Assembly (NCBI GenBank): GCA_031761405.1
Contig: JASEVX010000003.1
Coordinates: 143,522,350-143,586,349, forward strand
DNA length: 64,000 nucleotides
From: Serripes groenlandicus
Lineage: Eukaryota > Mollusca > Bivalvia > Cardiida > Cardiidae
Direction: 5' to 3'
Position numbers and translations under genes: made by a program. Position 1 is the first letter of the stretch; each line of letters starts with the position of its first letter. The notes beneath the pieces were generated by a model. The model did no database searches, was not told the origin of the DNA, and saw only the letters and a program-made list of their open reading frames with translations. Shown here piece after piece: positions 1-12,014 of the stretch.

Positions 1-268
1 TTATTCACGCTTATAGGCCTATTTCTTCATGGACACGGTGTTGACATTGCATGATGTTTCAAGTCGTCCTTATTTTAACTGTATTAGCTCATTTAATGGA
101 GTAACTTGGAATGTTCCGGAGAATTTATGAATCATTCGGATTTACTTGACGTTGCTTGTTTCGTTAATTCTCAGCTTGAAACATCGGGTGCTTATCGTTG
201 GATGCATTTAACGTGTAAACACTCTGGATAAAATGTTCACAGGGAAGCTATTTTTCTTGGTGGAATTG

Positions 269-610
269 CAACATCTAGGTCAAAGGTCAAGGTCGCAAGG
301 TGAAACATTTTGGTACTGACAGAAAGGTCACGTCACAAGGAATACACATGTGAAATATGGTAGCCTTACCTGTTATGGTTCAAAATAAATGGCCAAGGTT
401 AAAGTTTTTTTCGAGAATGGCAACATCTAGGTCAAAGATCAAGGTCGCAAGGTGAACAATTTTGGTACTGACAGAAAGGTCATGTCACAAGGAATACACA
501 TGTGAAATATGGTAGCCGTACCTGTTATGGTTCAAAAGCAATGGCCAAGGTTAAAGTTTTTTTCGAGAATGGCAACATCTAGGTCAAAGGTCAAGGTCGC
601 AAGGTCAAAC
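269..610. repeat. 152-bp tandem repeat, about 2.3 copies
   Basis: The phrase CAACATCTAGGTCAAAG recurs at 269, 421 and 573, giving a period of exactly 152 bp. The unit contains AAGGTCAAGGTCGCAAGG, an ACAGAAAGGTCA phrase and ACAAGGAATACACATG. I associate this kind of repeat with bivalve genomes, but that is recall and not a search result. No coding potential is evident. Confidence 0.85.
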
Positions 611-775
611 AGGTCTTTCGCGATCCTACGCCTTACCCCCTGCCTTACTACACTTTTATTTTGCGTTATAACGCATTTTCTTTGCGTTATTAAGCCTTTT
701 TTCTTATTTCGCATAATAACGGCTTTGCTTTTTCGTTAGTATGCATTGTTTCGTGTCACTACGCCTTTTTTCGCA
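610..775. repeat. Degenerate 20-25 bp repeat (TTTGCGTTATTACGCC-like)
   Basis: Phrases such as TTTGCGTTATAACGCA, TTTGCGTTATTAAGCC, TTTCGCATAATAACGGC and TTTCGTTAGTATGCA follow each other with irregular spacing. It abuts the 152-bp array directly. Confidence 0.6.
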
Positions 776-1384
776 GTAAACACAATTTTTAACTTGCTAC
801 GATACTGGTATTTGTTTTCTCCAGATTAACAGTGTTAGCTCTAGGGTGTATAAGTAACAACAGAAAATACGATAGGTGCTTTACAAGGTAATTAGTACAA
901 TTAATTGTCTGGAAACAACATATAAGAATAATCTTCTTTGACGATGTTTTGATAATTTTAGCATCCTCATAAATGATTATTCTTATAAATTATCTAGAGG
1001 TAATTTTATTCTAGAGGTCTCGTCTATTGTCCATTTAGTAGTATACATGTAAATAGTGTAAATACAAAATTATTTGTTGCCACTTTTTTTGGTTTGGACT
1101 AATATTCGTATCTTATTCGGCAATCATAGCTTCGTGGATGCGAGAACAACAATAATTATTTTATATGCCGATTGTTTGTTGCGGGTTTGCATGAACCTAT
1201 TATGCGTACGCATATCATTATAATTAATACCTAACATGAACACACCACAAACGTCCTTTAAAATACATGGCATATACATTTATTGTCTTAAGTTTTGAAT
1301 GTGTCACACATATGAACGAGACACCCTATTGATTGCCTATGGAATTAATGTCAATGGAGGAAAAGTGAAGATTAAAATGAATAT
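776..1384. other. Intergenic, nothing recognised
   Basis: AT-rich sequence with no open frame of interest on either strand and no recognisable repeat. Confidence 0.6.
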
Positions 1385-1830
1385 TAGCTTTGTTGAGTTC
1401 TATATTTGAGTAAGTTGAAGATTTCATTCGTATGGTGTTTACATTGTTTCCGTTATGCCACGGCGTTTCTTGGCTAAGATTAAAATACATATTAGTGAAC
1501 GTTAATTGTCCTTGGTCAAAGTGCATGTTGCGAAAGTAGTGTGAACGTTGATTGTCCATGGTCAAAGTGCATGTTGTGAAAGTAGTGTGAACGTTGATTG
1601 TCCATGGTCAAAGTGCATGTTGTGAAAGTAGTGTGAACGTTGATTGTCCTTGGTCAAAGTACATGTTGTGAAAGTAGTGTGAACGTATTGGTTACAAGAG
1701 TCCCCATCGTAAGCGTTTTAAAACAAATATAGCTTCGTTGAGTTCTATATTTTAGTAAATAGAAGATTTCGTTCGTATGATATTTTACGCCATTCACTAT
1801 TGTTCCGTTATATCACGGCGTTTCTTAGGT
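1385..1830. repeat. 46-bp tandem array framed by a direct repeat
   Basis: Four copies of a 46-bp unit (GTGAACGTTGATTGTCC...) start at 1495, 1541, 1587 and 1633, with a partial fifth at 1679. They are framed by two diverged copies of a roughly 95-bp segment at 1385-1478 and 1730-1830, each running from TAGCTT(T/C)GTTGAGTTC to CACGGCGTTTCTT. The second copy contains TTTTACGCC and TATATCACGGCG, which recur in the dispersed element at 19111. Confidence 0.75.
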
Positions 1831-2165
1831 AAGTTATCAGTACTACTGGTCCATTCAACCCGACACCAGCGAGGAATCATAATACTAACCCCACAATCCT
1901 GGGCACCATTTCTACCATGTAAGGAGTTATAAAACGAAGAAATCTGGTAATACCGATAATTAAAGTGATATATTTTCTCAAGTACAAGACATCTCTGACC
2001 ATGGTGTTTATCTTGACTTTGGTTTTGTGTATGCGAACATGTTCACCAGTCGTTCACGCCCTTTATATAAACTTTGTCGTAAATATCTTACGCTTGGTGT
2101 TTGCAGAGCGCCGTGGATATGAACATGTATAATTGAATCGTGGGAATTATATCCAGAATGATATT

Positions 2166-2296
2166 AACCCTTTCCCATATTGAGGCGCTTTCTGACACCT
2201 CTGTAGCAGGTGTCTAAACTTTCATTAATAATGAATTTCCATAATGTTTTATAAATGTTTTCGAAAAGGTCTGCTGCAGATTTGTTGGAAAGGCGA
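2166..2296. mobile_element. Short MITE, AACCCTTTCCC family
   Basis: Starts with AACCCTTTCCCATAT and ends near CTGCTGCAGATTTGTTGGAAAGG. It shares the terminal sequence and the internal ATGTTTTCGAAAAG/CTGCTGCAGA block with the copies at 10915, 17892 and 21113. Confidence 0.6.
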
Positions 2297-2620
2297 ATTT
2301 ACTTTAAATAAAAATGCTCTGGAAATAACTCTAAATAAACAAGTTCGTGATCGTGATTTTTTTTTTTTTAATAATAAATGTACGTATAACTAACGTCCTA
2401 ATGCAAATATAGACAGCAGTGTACATACAGACAGTAGTGTAAATGTACATTCTCATTTAAAAACTAAATGCAATACCTAGTTTAGTTTAACATATTTATT
2501 TTACATCGATTGCAAAACAAGCTTTGAACTTATATTCATCACGTTCGATATCTCCTTCCTGAAAACCTTTGAAAACCAGTATTGCTTACATGTATGTGTT
2601 GGAAAAATCACTACATCAGA
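2297..2620. other. Intergenic, nothing recognised
   Basis: AT-rich sequence with a T-tract at about 2360 and two short ACAGACAGTAGTGTA-like phrases at 2410-2445. No gene seen. Confidence 0.5.
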
Positions 2621-2621
2621 A

Positions 2622-2697
2622 CCCGCACATCACTGGATTCGAACTCGGGATCCTTGGTTCGAGAGACCGACTCTTTACCACTGTATTCCACCAACAC
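2622..2697 (-). repeat. tRNA-derived element (SINE head or tRNA pseudogene)
   Basis: Read on the minus strand the segment has GAGTTCGAATCC, a near-perfect RNA polymerase III B box, about 40 nt downstream of an A-box-like TGGAATACAGTGG followed by TAAAGAG. The spacing fits a tRNA-like promoter. A clean cloverleaf could not be confirmed by eye, so I call it tRNA-derived and not a working tRNA gene. It sits 200 bp outside the 40-bp satellite. Confidence 0.5.
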
Positions 2698-2894
2698 CTA
2701 CTTGGTGGCCATAGTTCTTGTTTTTAAGTGAAAGGGCACAACCGTAGTTTTATCATCACACGTCTTATGAAATAAGGTTTCGAATGTCAGGGGCGTTATA
2801 TTTTCTATTGTCTAAAATAAAGTGATTTTATACTCACTATCGATAACATACCTACCTATTTGTAAACCTTTTATGTGGTCGGAATTGTTCTTTA

Positions 2895-5890
2895 AATGCT
2901 TCTAATTGATCTGTTACTACGTCTGATACCAAAGACAGAGTAGCATTGATCTGTTCGTACGTCTGACGCCACACACAGATTAACACTGGTCTAAACGTAC
3001 GTCTGAAGCAACATATATAGTAGCACTGGTCTGTACGTAAGTCTGACACCACAAACAGAGTAACACTGGTCTATTCGTACATGTATGTCTGACACAACAT
3101 ATATAGTAACATTGATCTGTTCGTACCTCTGACACCACATACAGAGAAGCATTGATCTGTACCTCTGTCTGCGGCACACAGAGTAACACTAGTCTGAACG
3201 TACGTCTGACACCACATAAAACATTATACATGTAAAGTAACTGGTCTGTTCGTAAGTCTGACACCACAGACATATTACATTGGTCTGTTCGTACGGCTGA
3301 CACCAAAGACACACTAACATTGACTTGGACGTACGTCTTACACCACGGGCAGAGTAACATTGGTATGTTTGTACGTCGGACACCACACACAGAGTAGCAC
3401 TGGTCTGAACGTTCGTCTGACAAAACATATAGAGTAACACTGCTCTGTACGTTCGTCTGACACCACACACTGAGTAACACTGGTCTTTTCGTATGTCTAA
3501 CACAACATATATAGTAACATTGATCTGTTTGTACATCTGACACCACATACAGAGAAGCATTGGTCTGTACGTACGTCTGACACCATGCACATAGTTACAC
3601 TAGTATGTTCTTACGTTTGACACCATATATACATGTAAAGTAACACTGGTCTGTTCGTAAATCTGACACCACAGACATAGTACATTGGTCTGTTCGTACG
3701 TCTACTACCACATACATAGTAGCATCGATCTGTTCGTACGTCTGACACCGCATATAAAATAGCATTGGTAAGAACATGTACGTAAGTTTGACATCACAGA
3801 CAGAGTAACATTGGTATGTACGTACGTCTGACACCACAGACAGAATAACACTGGTATGTACGTACGTCTGACACCATAGACAGAGTAACACTGATCTGTT
3901 CGTATGTTTGACACCACAGCTAGAGAAGCATTGATCTGCACGTAGGTCTGACACCACACATAGCGTAGCAAAGATCTGTTCGTACGTCTGACACCACATA
4001 TAGAGTAACACTGGTCTGTACGTACGTCTGACACCACATACAGAGTAGCACTGGTCTGTTCGTATGTCTGATACCACATATAGAGTAATATTTTTCTGTA
4101 TGTACGTCTAACAAAACACACGGATTAACATTGGTCTGTGTGTACGTCTAACACCACATACAGAGTAGCATTGCTCTGTACGTACGTCTGACATCACATA
4201 TACGTAGACTAATATTGATATGTTCGTACGACTGACACCACAGGCAGAGTGACACTGGTGTGTTCGTACGTCTGACACCACATACAGAGTAACATTGATA
4301 TGTTGGTACGTTTGACACCACAGACAGAGTAACATTGATATGTTGGTACGTTTGACACCACAGACAGAGTAGCATTTATCTGTTAGTACGTCTGACACAA
4401 GAGACAGAGTTGCATTGATCTGTTCGTACGTCTGACACCAAGACATAGTAGCATTGATCTGTTCGTACGTCTGACACCAAGACATACTAGCATTGATCTG
4501 TTCGTACGTCTGACGCCACACACAGAGTAACACTGGTATGTACGTACGTCTGAAGAAACATATAGAGTAGCACCGGTCTGTACGTACATCTGATACCACA
4601 AACAGAGTAAACCTGGTCTGTTCGTACATGTATGTCTGACACAACAAAAAGAGTAACATTGGTCTGTACGTACGTCGGCCACCACATACAGTGTAGCACA
4701 GGTCTTTTCGTATATCTGACACCACATATAGAGTAACATTGGTATGTACGTACGTCTACATACAGAGTAGCATGGATCTTTTCGTCAGTCTGTCACCACA
4801 AATAGAGTAAAATTGGTTAGTACGTACGTCTGACACCACATATAGAGTAACATTGGTATGTAAGTACGTCTCAAACCACATACAGAGTAGAACTGGTCTG
4901 TTCGTACGTCTGACAACACATATAGAGTAACATTGGTATGTACGTGCGTCTGCCATCACATACAGAGTAACATTGATATGTACGTATGTCTGACATAACA
5001 TACAGAGTAACAGTGATATGTTCGTACGTCCGACACCATAGCCAGAGAAGTATTGCTCTGTATGTACGTCTGACACCACATACATATTATCACTGGTATG
5101 TACGTACGCCTGACACCACAGGAAGCATGATATGGGTCTGTTCATACGTCTAACACCACAGACAGAGAAGAACAGGTCCGACGTCCGTCTGAGTATTACT
5201 GATCTGTACGTACGCCTGACAACCAACAAAGTGTAGCATAAATATGTTCGTACGTCTAATACCACATACAGAGAAGCACTGGTCTGTATGTAGGTCTGTC
5301 ACCACATACAGAGATACATTGATATGTAAGTACGTCTAACACCACATGCAGAGTTGTATTGATATGTTGCAACGTCTGACACCACATACAGAGAAACATT
5401 GATCTGTTAGTACGTCTGACACCACAGACAGAGTTGCATTGATCTGTTACTACGTCTGACACCAAATACAGAGTAGCATTGATATGTTCGTACGTCTGAC
5501 GCCACACACAGAGTAACACTGGTCTAAACTTACGTCCAAAGCAACATATAGAGTAGCACTGGTCTGTACTTAAGTCTGACACCACAAACAGAGTAACACT
5601 GGTCTGTTCATACATGTATGTTTGACACAACATATATAGTAACATTGATCTGTTCGTACATGTACCTCTGACACCACATACAGAGAAGCATTGATCTGTA
5701 CTTACGTCTGCGGCACACAAAGTAACACTAGGCTGTACGTTCGTATGACACCACATAAAAAAAATATACATGTAAAGTAACTGGTCTGTTCGTAAGTCTG
5801 ACACCACAGACATAGTACATTGGTCTGTTCGTACGTCTGACACCTCATACCAAATAACACTGATCTGTTCGTACGTCTAACACAACATAT
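2895..5890. repeat. 40-bp satellite array A, about 75 copies
   Basis: The array is built from a 40-bp unit of the form GTCTGACACCACATACAGAG followed by TAACACTGGTCTGTTCGTAC. Copies differ at many positions. Because 40 is not a multiple of three, each successive unit is read in the next frame, so the long open frames on the minus strand show a spurious 40-residue periodicity rich in C, V, R, T and Q. Longer multi-unit blocks are duplicated inside the array: about 2905-3300 closely matches about 5442-5835, including an unusual ACATGTAAAGTAACTGG variant. The array lies directly 5' of the BEN-domain gene exons. Confidence 0.95.
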
Positions 5891-6136
5891 AAATTTAAAT
5901 ATATACATATGCGGCTGCCTGTCTCATAAGAAGGTCTAGCTAACTACCTTGTTTTATTATTTTAAAGTAACATATATATTCAATAATTCTAAATGAAATA
6001 TGTAAATTTAAGACTAATTAAGAGTCTATAATCCTTTGTAAATGCAATTGTATGCAAATTAATAGTACATGTGAATCTGCATTTTGAAGTTGATTAACTG
6101 TCAACCCCTTTAGTTCAAAATTATTCTTGATTTCAG

Positions 6137-9100
6137 AGAAGTGGGGAGTAGTCGAGTATGTCGATGATAAAGTTCAAGAGGTTAAGTCCCTTGAGGATCT
6201 AATTCCTGAGGATGATGAGGATAAAAGTGGTCTTACTCTAACCATTGGGGAACGATGCCGCTCAACGTATGCTGACGGTGAAGATTACATTGCATCAGTA
6301 GTCTTCCTATCAGGTTAAACTCTTTACATAATCAATTCACAATTATATATGACTTTAAAAGTACTTTACTCTGTGGATTGAAATTGTTTATAATTAATAC
6401 ATAACTATACCCCGGCAAACAAAGTTTTTGGGGGGTATGTAGGAATCATCCTGTCTGTATGTCTTGTAAGCGCAACTCCTCCTTAAAGGCTGGACTGATT
6501 CTGATGAAACTTTACACATTGCAGTACACAACCTGAGGATGTGCATGAAGTAAGATTATCCCTGTCCGTTCGTCTGGCCGTGGCCGTCCATCTGTCCTTG
6601 TTGGACAGGGGTATCCTTTAGTGAGTTCATACACAGTTCTATTTTTACATAGACTCATATAGAGAAAAACCTTTTAAAACAGACTTCTAAAAGTATAGGG
6701 GCCCTGGCCTTTGATATTTGGTATGTAGCATTATCTAGTGAACCTTTACTAAGATTGTTTAAATTATACCCCCACAGTAAAAAATAACCCCATGGCCCTC
6801 TTGTTTCAAATTGCTATTCTGCAATTGTCTGTATGAAAGTTATATAGTAGATCCCTACAAACTTACACTTGTCTGCACAGGCTCAGGGATAAGCTGGGCA
6901 ATACGGACAATGGATTTTGCCATCCCTGAACCACATTCTTTTAATTGGTCAGTGTTGGTTAACTTAACATTCTTCACTTCAACATGTGCACAACCTTACA
7001 TGTTGTTGTATAGTTTCTTTAAAAATAATATTAAATAAAATTATACCCCCCCCCCCCCCAAGTTTTGAGGGGGTATATAGGAATCAACCTGTCCGTTCGT
7101 CTGTCTGTCCATAAATGTATTGTAAGCGCAACTCCTCCTTAATGGCTGGACTGATTCTGTCACAGTTCTAGTTATATTAAAAATTATAACCTTTTTAATT
7201 TATTTCCAGAGAAGAAGGATGTTTGTTTGAAGTGGCTTCAGGTGGAGTCAAAGAAGGGAGTCGCAGTATCTGGTACGTAAAATGAGTAGCCTTAAGTGTT
7301 TAAAAAATGAACTGAATTTGCATTAATAATGCATTATTTTTCATTAATAAAATAACAAGATATCACAAACTTGACAACAACCATGTTTTCTACAGCCATT
7401 TTCTCAAAGATTTTTGAGTTGGAGGTCATATGGTGGTATGGATATGGACTATTTGTATTAAACTGGCATAGATAAAACACATGGATGTTGATTAAGGAAA
7501 ATGGAAATAAACATGGACATTCAGCCACATTTTTAATTTGAACTTGTTAGAAAATAACTGCACAATCATTTACATTGATAATGTATGTGTTTCAGTGCAG
7601 AAGAAAGTTGCCAAACAAAATCAGAAGGAGAAGAAGAAAGTCCCTGAGAATAAAGTAAAGAAACAGAAGCCTGTAGCTCAGCCAAAAAAAGAAGTATCAA
7701 AAAAGGCTTCAGTTGTACAGAAAGAATCGCGTGTTGCTGCAGCTACACTGACTGCCCAAAACTTAATAAAACGCATGATGCATGGGAATGTAAGTCCTGA
7801 CAGTGTACAACAGACTAACATTGATTCACAACCCACACCCCTCAGTACAAAACCTCCCTCCAGTTATTCACCTGTTAATATGTTGGCAGGTGACACTACA
7901 ATTATGACGAGCATGAATACCAAACATTTAGATCAGTTTAACTCTTTGGTATCGGCTCCTATCAATGTATTGGCAGGTGAAACTGCAATGTCCAGCATGA
8001 ACACCCAACCCTATAACCAGATGACTAACATGAACACTCAACCCTTTAACTACATGCCTAGCATTCACACCCAACCCTCTCACCAGATGTCGATCACAAA
8101 CACCCAACCCTATAACCAGATCTCTAGCATAAATACACAACCCTCGCACCAGATGTCGATCACAAACACCCAATCCCCTCACCAGATCTCTAGCATAAAT
8201 ACCAAACCCTCTAACCAGATGTCAATCACAAACACCCAATCCCCTCACCAGATCTCTAGCTTAAATACCCAACCCTCTAACCAGATGCCCGGCATGAAAA
8301 CTCAATCCTTTGAGCAGTTTAACTCTCCTCTATCAGCTCCTCTCAATGTGTTAGCAGGTGAAGCTACAATGTCAACGCCCCAAATTTTCAATGTGTCCTC
8401 AATAGATAATATATCCCATCCTATTTCTAATCAAAGTTACCTTTCAATGATGTACTCTAATGATTCAACCCAAACAAATGACCAGTTTACAATGAATGCA
8501 CTACCACAACCTCAATATGTTGCTAACCCAGTTTTTCCTTTGGCTCGAAACTTGTCGGATTCATATCCACCTTTTCATAAGGATCATTTTAATATATCCT
8601 CAAATTCTAACATGTACTGCATTGATAACTTGACTTCACCCGAACCAGTACAGTCCTCACCTAAAGAATGTCCAAAATACCAGTCCACTAACATGCATAA
8701 CTGCAATAATTGCTCCCTTGTTAATAAAAGAAATGAAGCCCTCATAACAGAAAACAATATGCTTAAATCTGACCTCAGTCACCTAAAAAAGAAATATGAA
8801 GAAGCAATGAAAGGTTAATATTACTTTTCACATTTTTAGCTAGCTTATGTTATGGCTTATTGTCCTTCGTCCATGCATGTGTTTACTTCTGACTTCAAAC
8901 AACTTCTCCTTTAGAATCACTAGGAAGATTGGGATATACTTCATAATTGCATCCTCCATGTTCTATCCTTCAAGTGTTTGAGATCCATGCACAATTCTGG
9001 TTTCCATAGCAACCGAAAGAAAAAACTTTAAATCTTCTCAGATAGTGTCCAGCTTTTTATTTGCCTGTTTTGAGAAAATAAGCGGATCGTATTATAGTTT

Positions 9101-11368
9101 TACCTGCGGTGGGCGGGCTGTGTCCAGTATGCTGTCAGCTCAATAACTTAAGAAGCCTTTGTCCAATCATCACCAAATTCTGTCGGAATGTGCATTGGGA
9201 TAATATCTCGGAAAAGTTTGATTATCGCTTTAGTCAATCAAGAGTTATCACCCTTTAATTATAGAAATTATCCAAAATTGGTCTTGTCAGCTCAATAACT
9301 TCAGAAGCCTTTGTCCAATCATCACCAAATTTAGACAATATGTTGATGGGCAGAACATCTTGGTCAGGTTTGATAACTTACCACGTAATCTTAGTCAAAA
9401 CACACTTATGTCCCTCGAATGGCCCTAACTGTACTAACAGTGTCCGCTCTCTTGGTTTGGCTGATGTACAACCAATTATCACTATACTTGGTCTCAACAG
9501 GACAGGTGAATTTTGTGATCAGCACTTGTTTACAAATAATTCTAGCAATATTGCAATGCACAGTCTGCAAAATTAAGTGAGTGGCATATGTAACTTGTGG
9601 ACTTTATGTGCTAGTTATAAAAGTGTCCATATTGATTTATCACACATGCAGATAATTGTCTGTCTTTTCATATTATTAATTATAATATATTATATCAGAG
9701 CAGATACATACATTAATAATTAAATGCCTTGAGAAGAATTGTTGAATGGGTTTTATGTAGTATTGTCTTCATTTTTTTAAGGTAAGCAAGATTTGGCAAG
9801 AACTGGAGAAGAAAGTGATCCGGTTTACACCCCAACTAGGGGTTATAGATCAGCAAAAGCAGATTATGTAAGTTAAATGTTATTGTGACTATTGTTTTAA
9901 ACTGAATTTAATATACATACATTTTACAATTTGATCTTATACCGGTTAATATTTAGATGTACAAAACAGTTCTCGACAGGATTTACAAATATTAACATCC
10001 ATGGATGTTATGATAAAATACTGAATATATATTAATTTGTTAAGACAAGTGTACCAGAGATGTAGATAAGAGGGATCTGCACCTCAAAATCTGCTGTATA
10101 TTGAAATATGTTTTTCAATTGCAATAGAAGAATGCAACTTCCATAAAATATATTTTTTATTTTCATATCTTAATTATTTACTTATCCCTGAGTATACTTT
10201 GATTTTTGGCAGGTGATCATACCCATTGAAGAAGGTGTGAAACCTGGATTTGAAAGGTTTGGTGGAAGTTCCTCCAAGGTTGTTGTTTCCTCAAGGTGGA
10301 TTGGAAAGTTAAACGCAAAAACCAAAAAGTCTACTCCAGCCTGCAAGCTTAAACGCTATTTTGATGGCTTCTTCAGCCCATGGGACCTTCAGGGAATGAA
10401 TTCCACCAAAGTCGGCCAGCTTCAAGGCGATAAAAGGGAAATCTTTTTAGCTTTAGAGAGTAAGTAACAACTAAAGACATAGTGTGCATATTGTGTTAAG
10501 CTCTCAGTTTATAGGTCATGGTGGAGTGCCCTTGGGCACATTTTCTAGCCTAGTACTGGTTTGTTTACTCAGGGATCATGAATAATTAAATGTAAATGCG
10601 CGCTAAATGACCTTAGCTGTTGATGCTCCATAAAACAATATATAAATCAAATCTCAGTTTGTTTGATATTGTCTGATCATGATAAACTAAATAATTGCAC
10701 TGTTTACCGACAGGAAAACGAACAGTACTTTTTTAAAAAAAAATCCTTTGGAAGCACAAACAACATCTAAATTATGAAAATAACAAATCGCGGTTTTATT
10801 CAGTATTTGAGACTGTTCATGAGATATGCAAACTGCCAACAACTTCCAGCGCCAGCTTAAGCAAAAGCTATTTTCAATGATCTCTAAAGACCAAAAAATA
10901 TATATCTTCACTTTAACCCTTTCCCTCATTCAACAATTCTGCAGCATGGATAACCTGTGACTAAAAGTGGAAAACATTGTGGCAAAAAGAGAAATGGCTT
11001 GTTATGCGTTATAATGATTGTCTTCTTTTATCAATATGTTTTCAAAAAACTGTCTGCTGCAGATGCCTCAGAAAGTGTGAGGTAAAGGTTATCCTAAATT
11101 ACTTAAACACCGATTAATAGAGATTTCGTATGAAAAATAATTTTTGTCTATTTCAGCATTCGCCAGTTCAGAATGTGGGCTGTCCTCCAGCGAGTTTAAC
11201 AAATGTGTGAACACGAAAGCTGGAACTGCAAAACGTGCAATGCACATCGTATATCCTGAGCATGCTGTGCCAAAGAAAGAAAAACCTGTTAAAAGAGTTA
11301 AAACAAATGACTTACATTGTGATCTGGATGTGACACCGCCATTTTCACCTACCAGCACTCGTCTTTAG
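6137..11368 (+). CDS. BEN-domain protein gene, 3' six exons (5' end missing)
   Basis: Exons by splice sites: 6137-6313, 7210-7272, 7596-8813, 9782-9867, 10213-10459 and 11157-11368 (TAG stop). All junctions are AG/GT and the phases agree (1,1,1,1,0,1), giving one frame of about 666 residues after a split first codon. The first exon is upstream and was not found. Residues 1-80 form a small module starting KWGVVEYVDD and ending YIASVVFLSG, of the sort that precedes BEN domains in invertebrate proteins. A Lys-rich stretch, a Thr/Gln/Asn-rich linker with nine 11-residue repeats (MNTQPYNQMTN-like) and a coiled coil (about 455-486) follow. Residues about 555-625 match the BEN pattern: a hydrophobic Leu/Phe helix, FSPWDL, a GDKREIFLAL helix, then FNKCVNTKAGTAKR. 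BEN domains act in chromatin and transcription, often binding DNA. A nuclear DNA-binding regulator is inferred. Confidence 0.85.
6408..6808. repeat. Dispersed intronic repeat (GGGGGTATGTAGGAATC type), long copy
   Basis: Lies in the first visible intron of the BEN gene. It begins TACCCCGGCAAACAAAG, contains GGGGGGTATGTAGGAATCA and GCGCAACTCCTCCTTAA, and ends CATGGCCCTCTTGTTT. A shorter relative sits in the same intron at 7046-7170, so two insertions or a split copy are present. Confidence 0.6.
7046..7170. repeat. Dispersed intronic repeat, short copy
   Basis: Starts with a C-tract, then GGGGGTATATAGGAATCAAC and GCGCAACTCCTCCTTAATGG, matching the left part of the element at 6408. Confidence 0.6.
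9133..9345. repeat. 153-bp spaced direct repeat in the BEN gene intron
   Basis: The phrase GTCAGCTCAATAACTT(A/C)AGAAGCC... followed by TTTGTCCAATCATCACCAAA occurs at 9133 and 9286. It is intronic and non-coding. Confidence 0.7.
10515..10590 (-). repeat. Partial copy of the 19111 dispersed repeat, inverted
   Basis: Contains the reverse complement of CCAGTACTAGGCTA and of GTGCCTTGCCCAAG-like phrases found at 19111-19255. It lies in the last visible intron of the BEN gene. Confidence 0.55.
10915..11090. mobile_element. MITE, AACCCTTTCCC family, intronic
   Basis: Begins AACCCTTTCCCTCATT and ends GTGTGAGGTAAAGGTT, an imperfect inverted repeat. Internally it has GAAAACATTGTGGCAAAAAG and CTGTCTGCTGCAGA, shared with the other family members. 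It lies about 70 bp before the last exon of the BEN gene. Confidence 0.7.
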
Positions 11369-11524
11369 AATATGCTGCATCAAAATTTTACTTATTCGTG
11401 GCCTTTTTTTTACATGGAAACATCAAAATTTGGATATTTTCATGTCAAAAAGATGCATGTCTGATATTTTACAAAACAAACATTTCATTTAGAACTTTTA
11501 CATTTATTACCATGTTTTTAGTAA

Positions 11525-11530
11525 ATTAAA
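11525..11530 (+). terminator. Possible poly(A) signal of the BEN gene (ATTAAA)
   Basis: ATTAAA, the common AATAAA variant, lies about 157 bp after the stop codon in an AT-rich stretch. The actual cleavage site cannot be seen. Confidence 0.35.
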
Positions 11531-11564
11531 AAAACAGTAACTTATCTGAAATTAATAATGTTCT

Positions 11565-11996
11565 AGTTTTTGAGCTCATCTGTTTCAGACAGCTTAGCTT
11601 ATGTCAATCATCGTCTTGTGTCCTATATTTAGTTTTTGGCTCTCCTGTCAAGTTCTGACAATGTGAACTTTTGTGGTCGCCCGTTGTCCGCACACAATTA
11701 CTTATGAACACGATAGTCTTCGTTTATAATCTGTATCTAGTTTTCCATGATATTCATATTCAAAATCCAGCCGGTCCGTCCATGATTAATGGGATTATGT
11801 CCCTTTAAAATTGCTATAATTGCATAATTTCGGTGAGCGATCTAGGGCCATCATGGCCGTTTTGTTTGTTAAAATAATTGAATGGCTAAACTAAAAGTGA
11901 ATAACAATTTGGCAAAAGGAGAAATTGCATGTTTTGAGAGATTTCTTTGTTTATCGCTGTGTTTTAAAAGCCTTCTTTATGTGGGAAATGGTTAAC
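11565..11996. mobile_element. Dispersed repeat plus 5'-truncated MITE
   Basis: About 11565-11870 runs from TTGAGCTCATCTG to GGGCCATCATGGCCGTTTTG, whose end resembles the CATGGCCCTCTTGTTT end of the element at 6408. From about 11878 a truncated AACCCTTTCCC-family MITE follows, recognised by TTTGGCAAAAGGAGAAATTGC and a right end at ATGTGGGAAATGGTTAA. Confidence 0.5.
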
Positions 11997-12014
11997 TGGT
12001 CACAGGTCATTTAT

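Noticed and set aside
2852..5908. Many Cys/Val-rich open frames up to 205 codons on the minus strand
   Set aside because: They are readings of the 40-bp satellite in rotating frames, with a 40-residue period and no splice or start context.
7538..7595. Upstream extension of the large BEN-gene exon
   Set aside because: The extension before 7596 is intron; TTTCAG at 7590-7595 is an acceptor in the right phase to join 7272.
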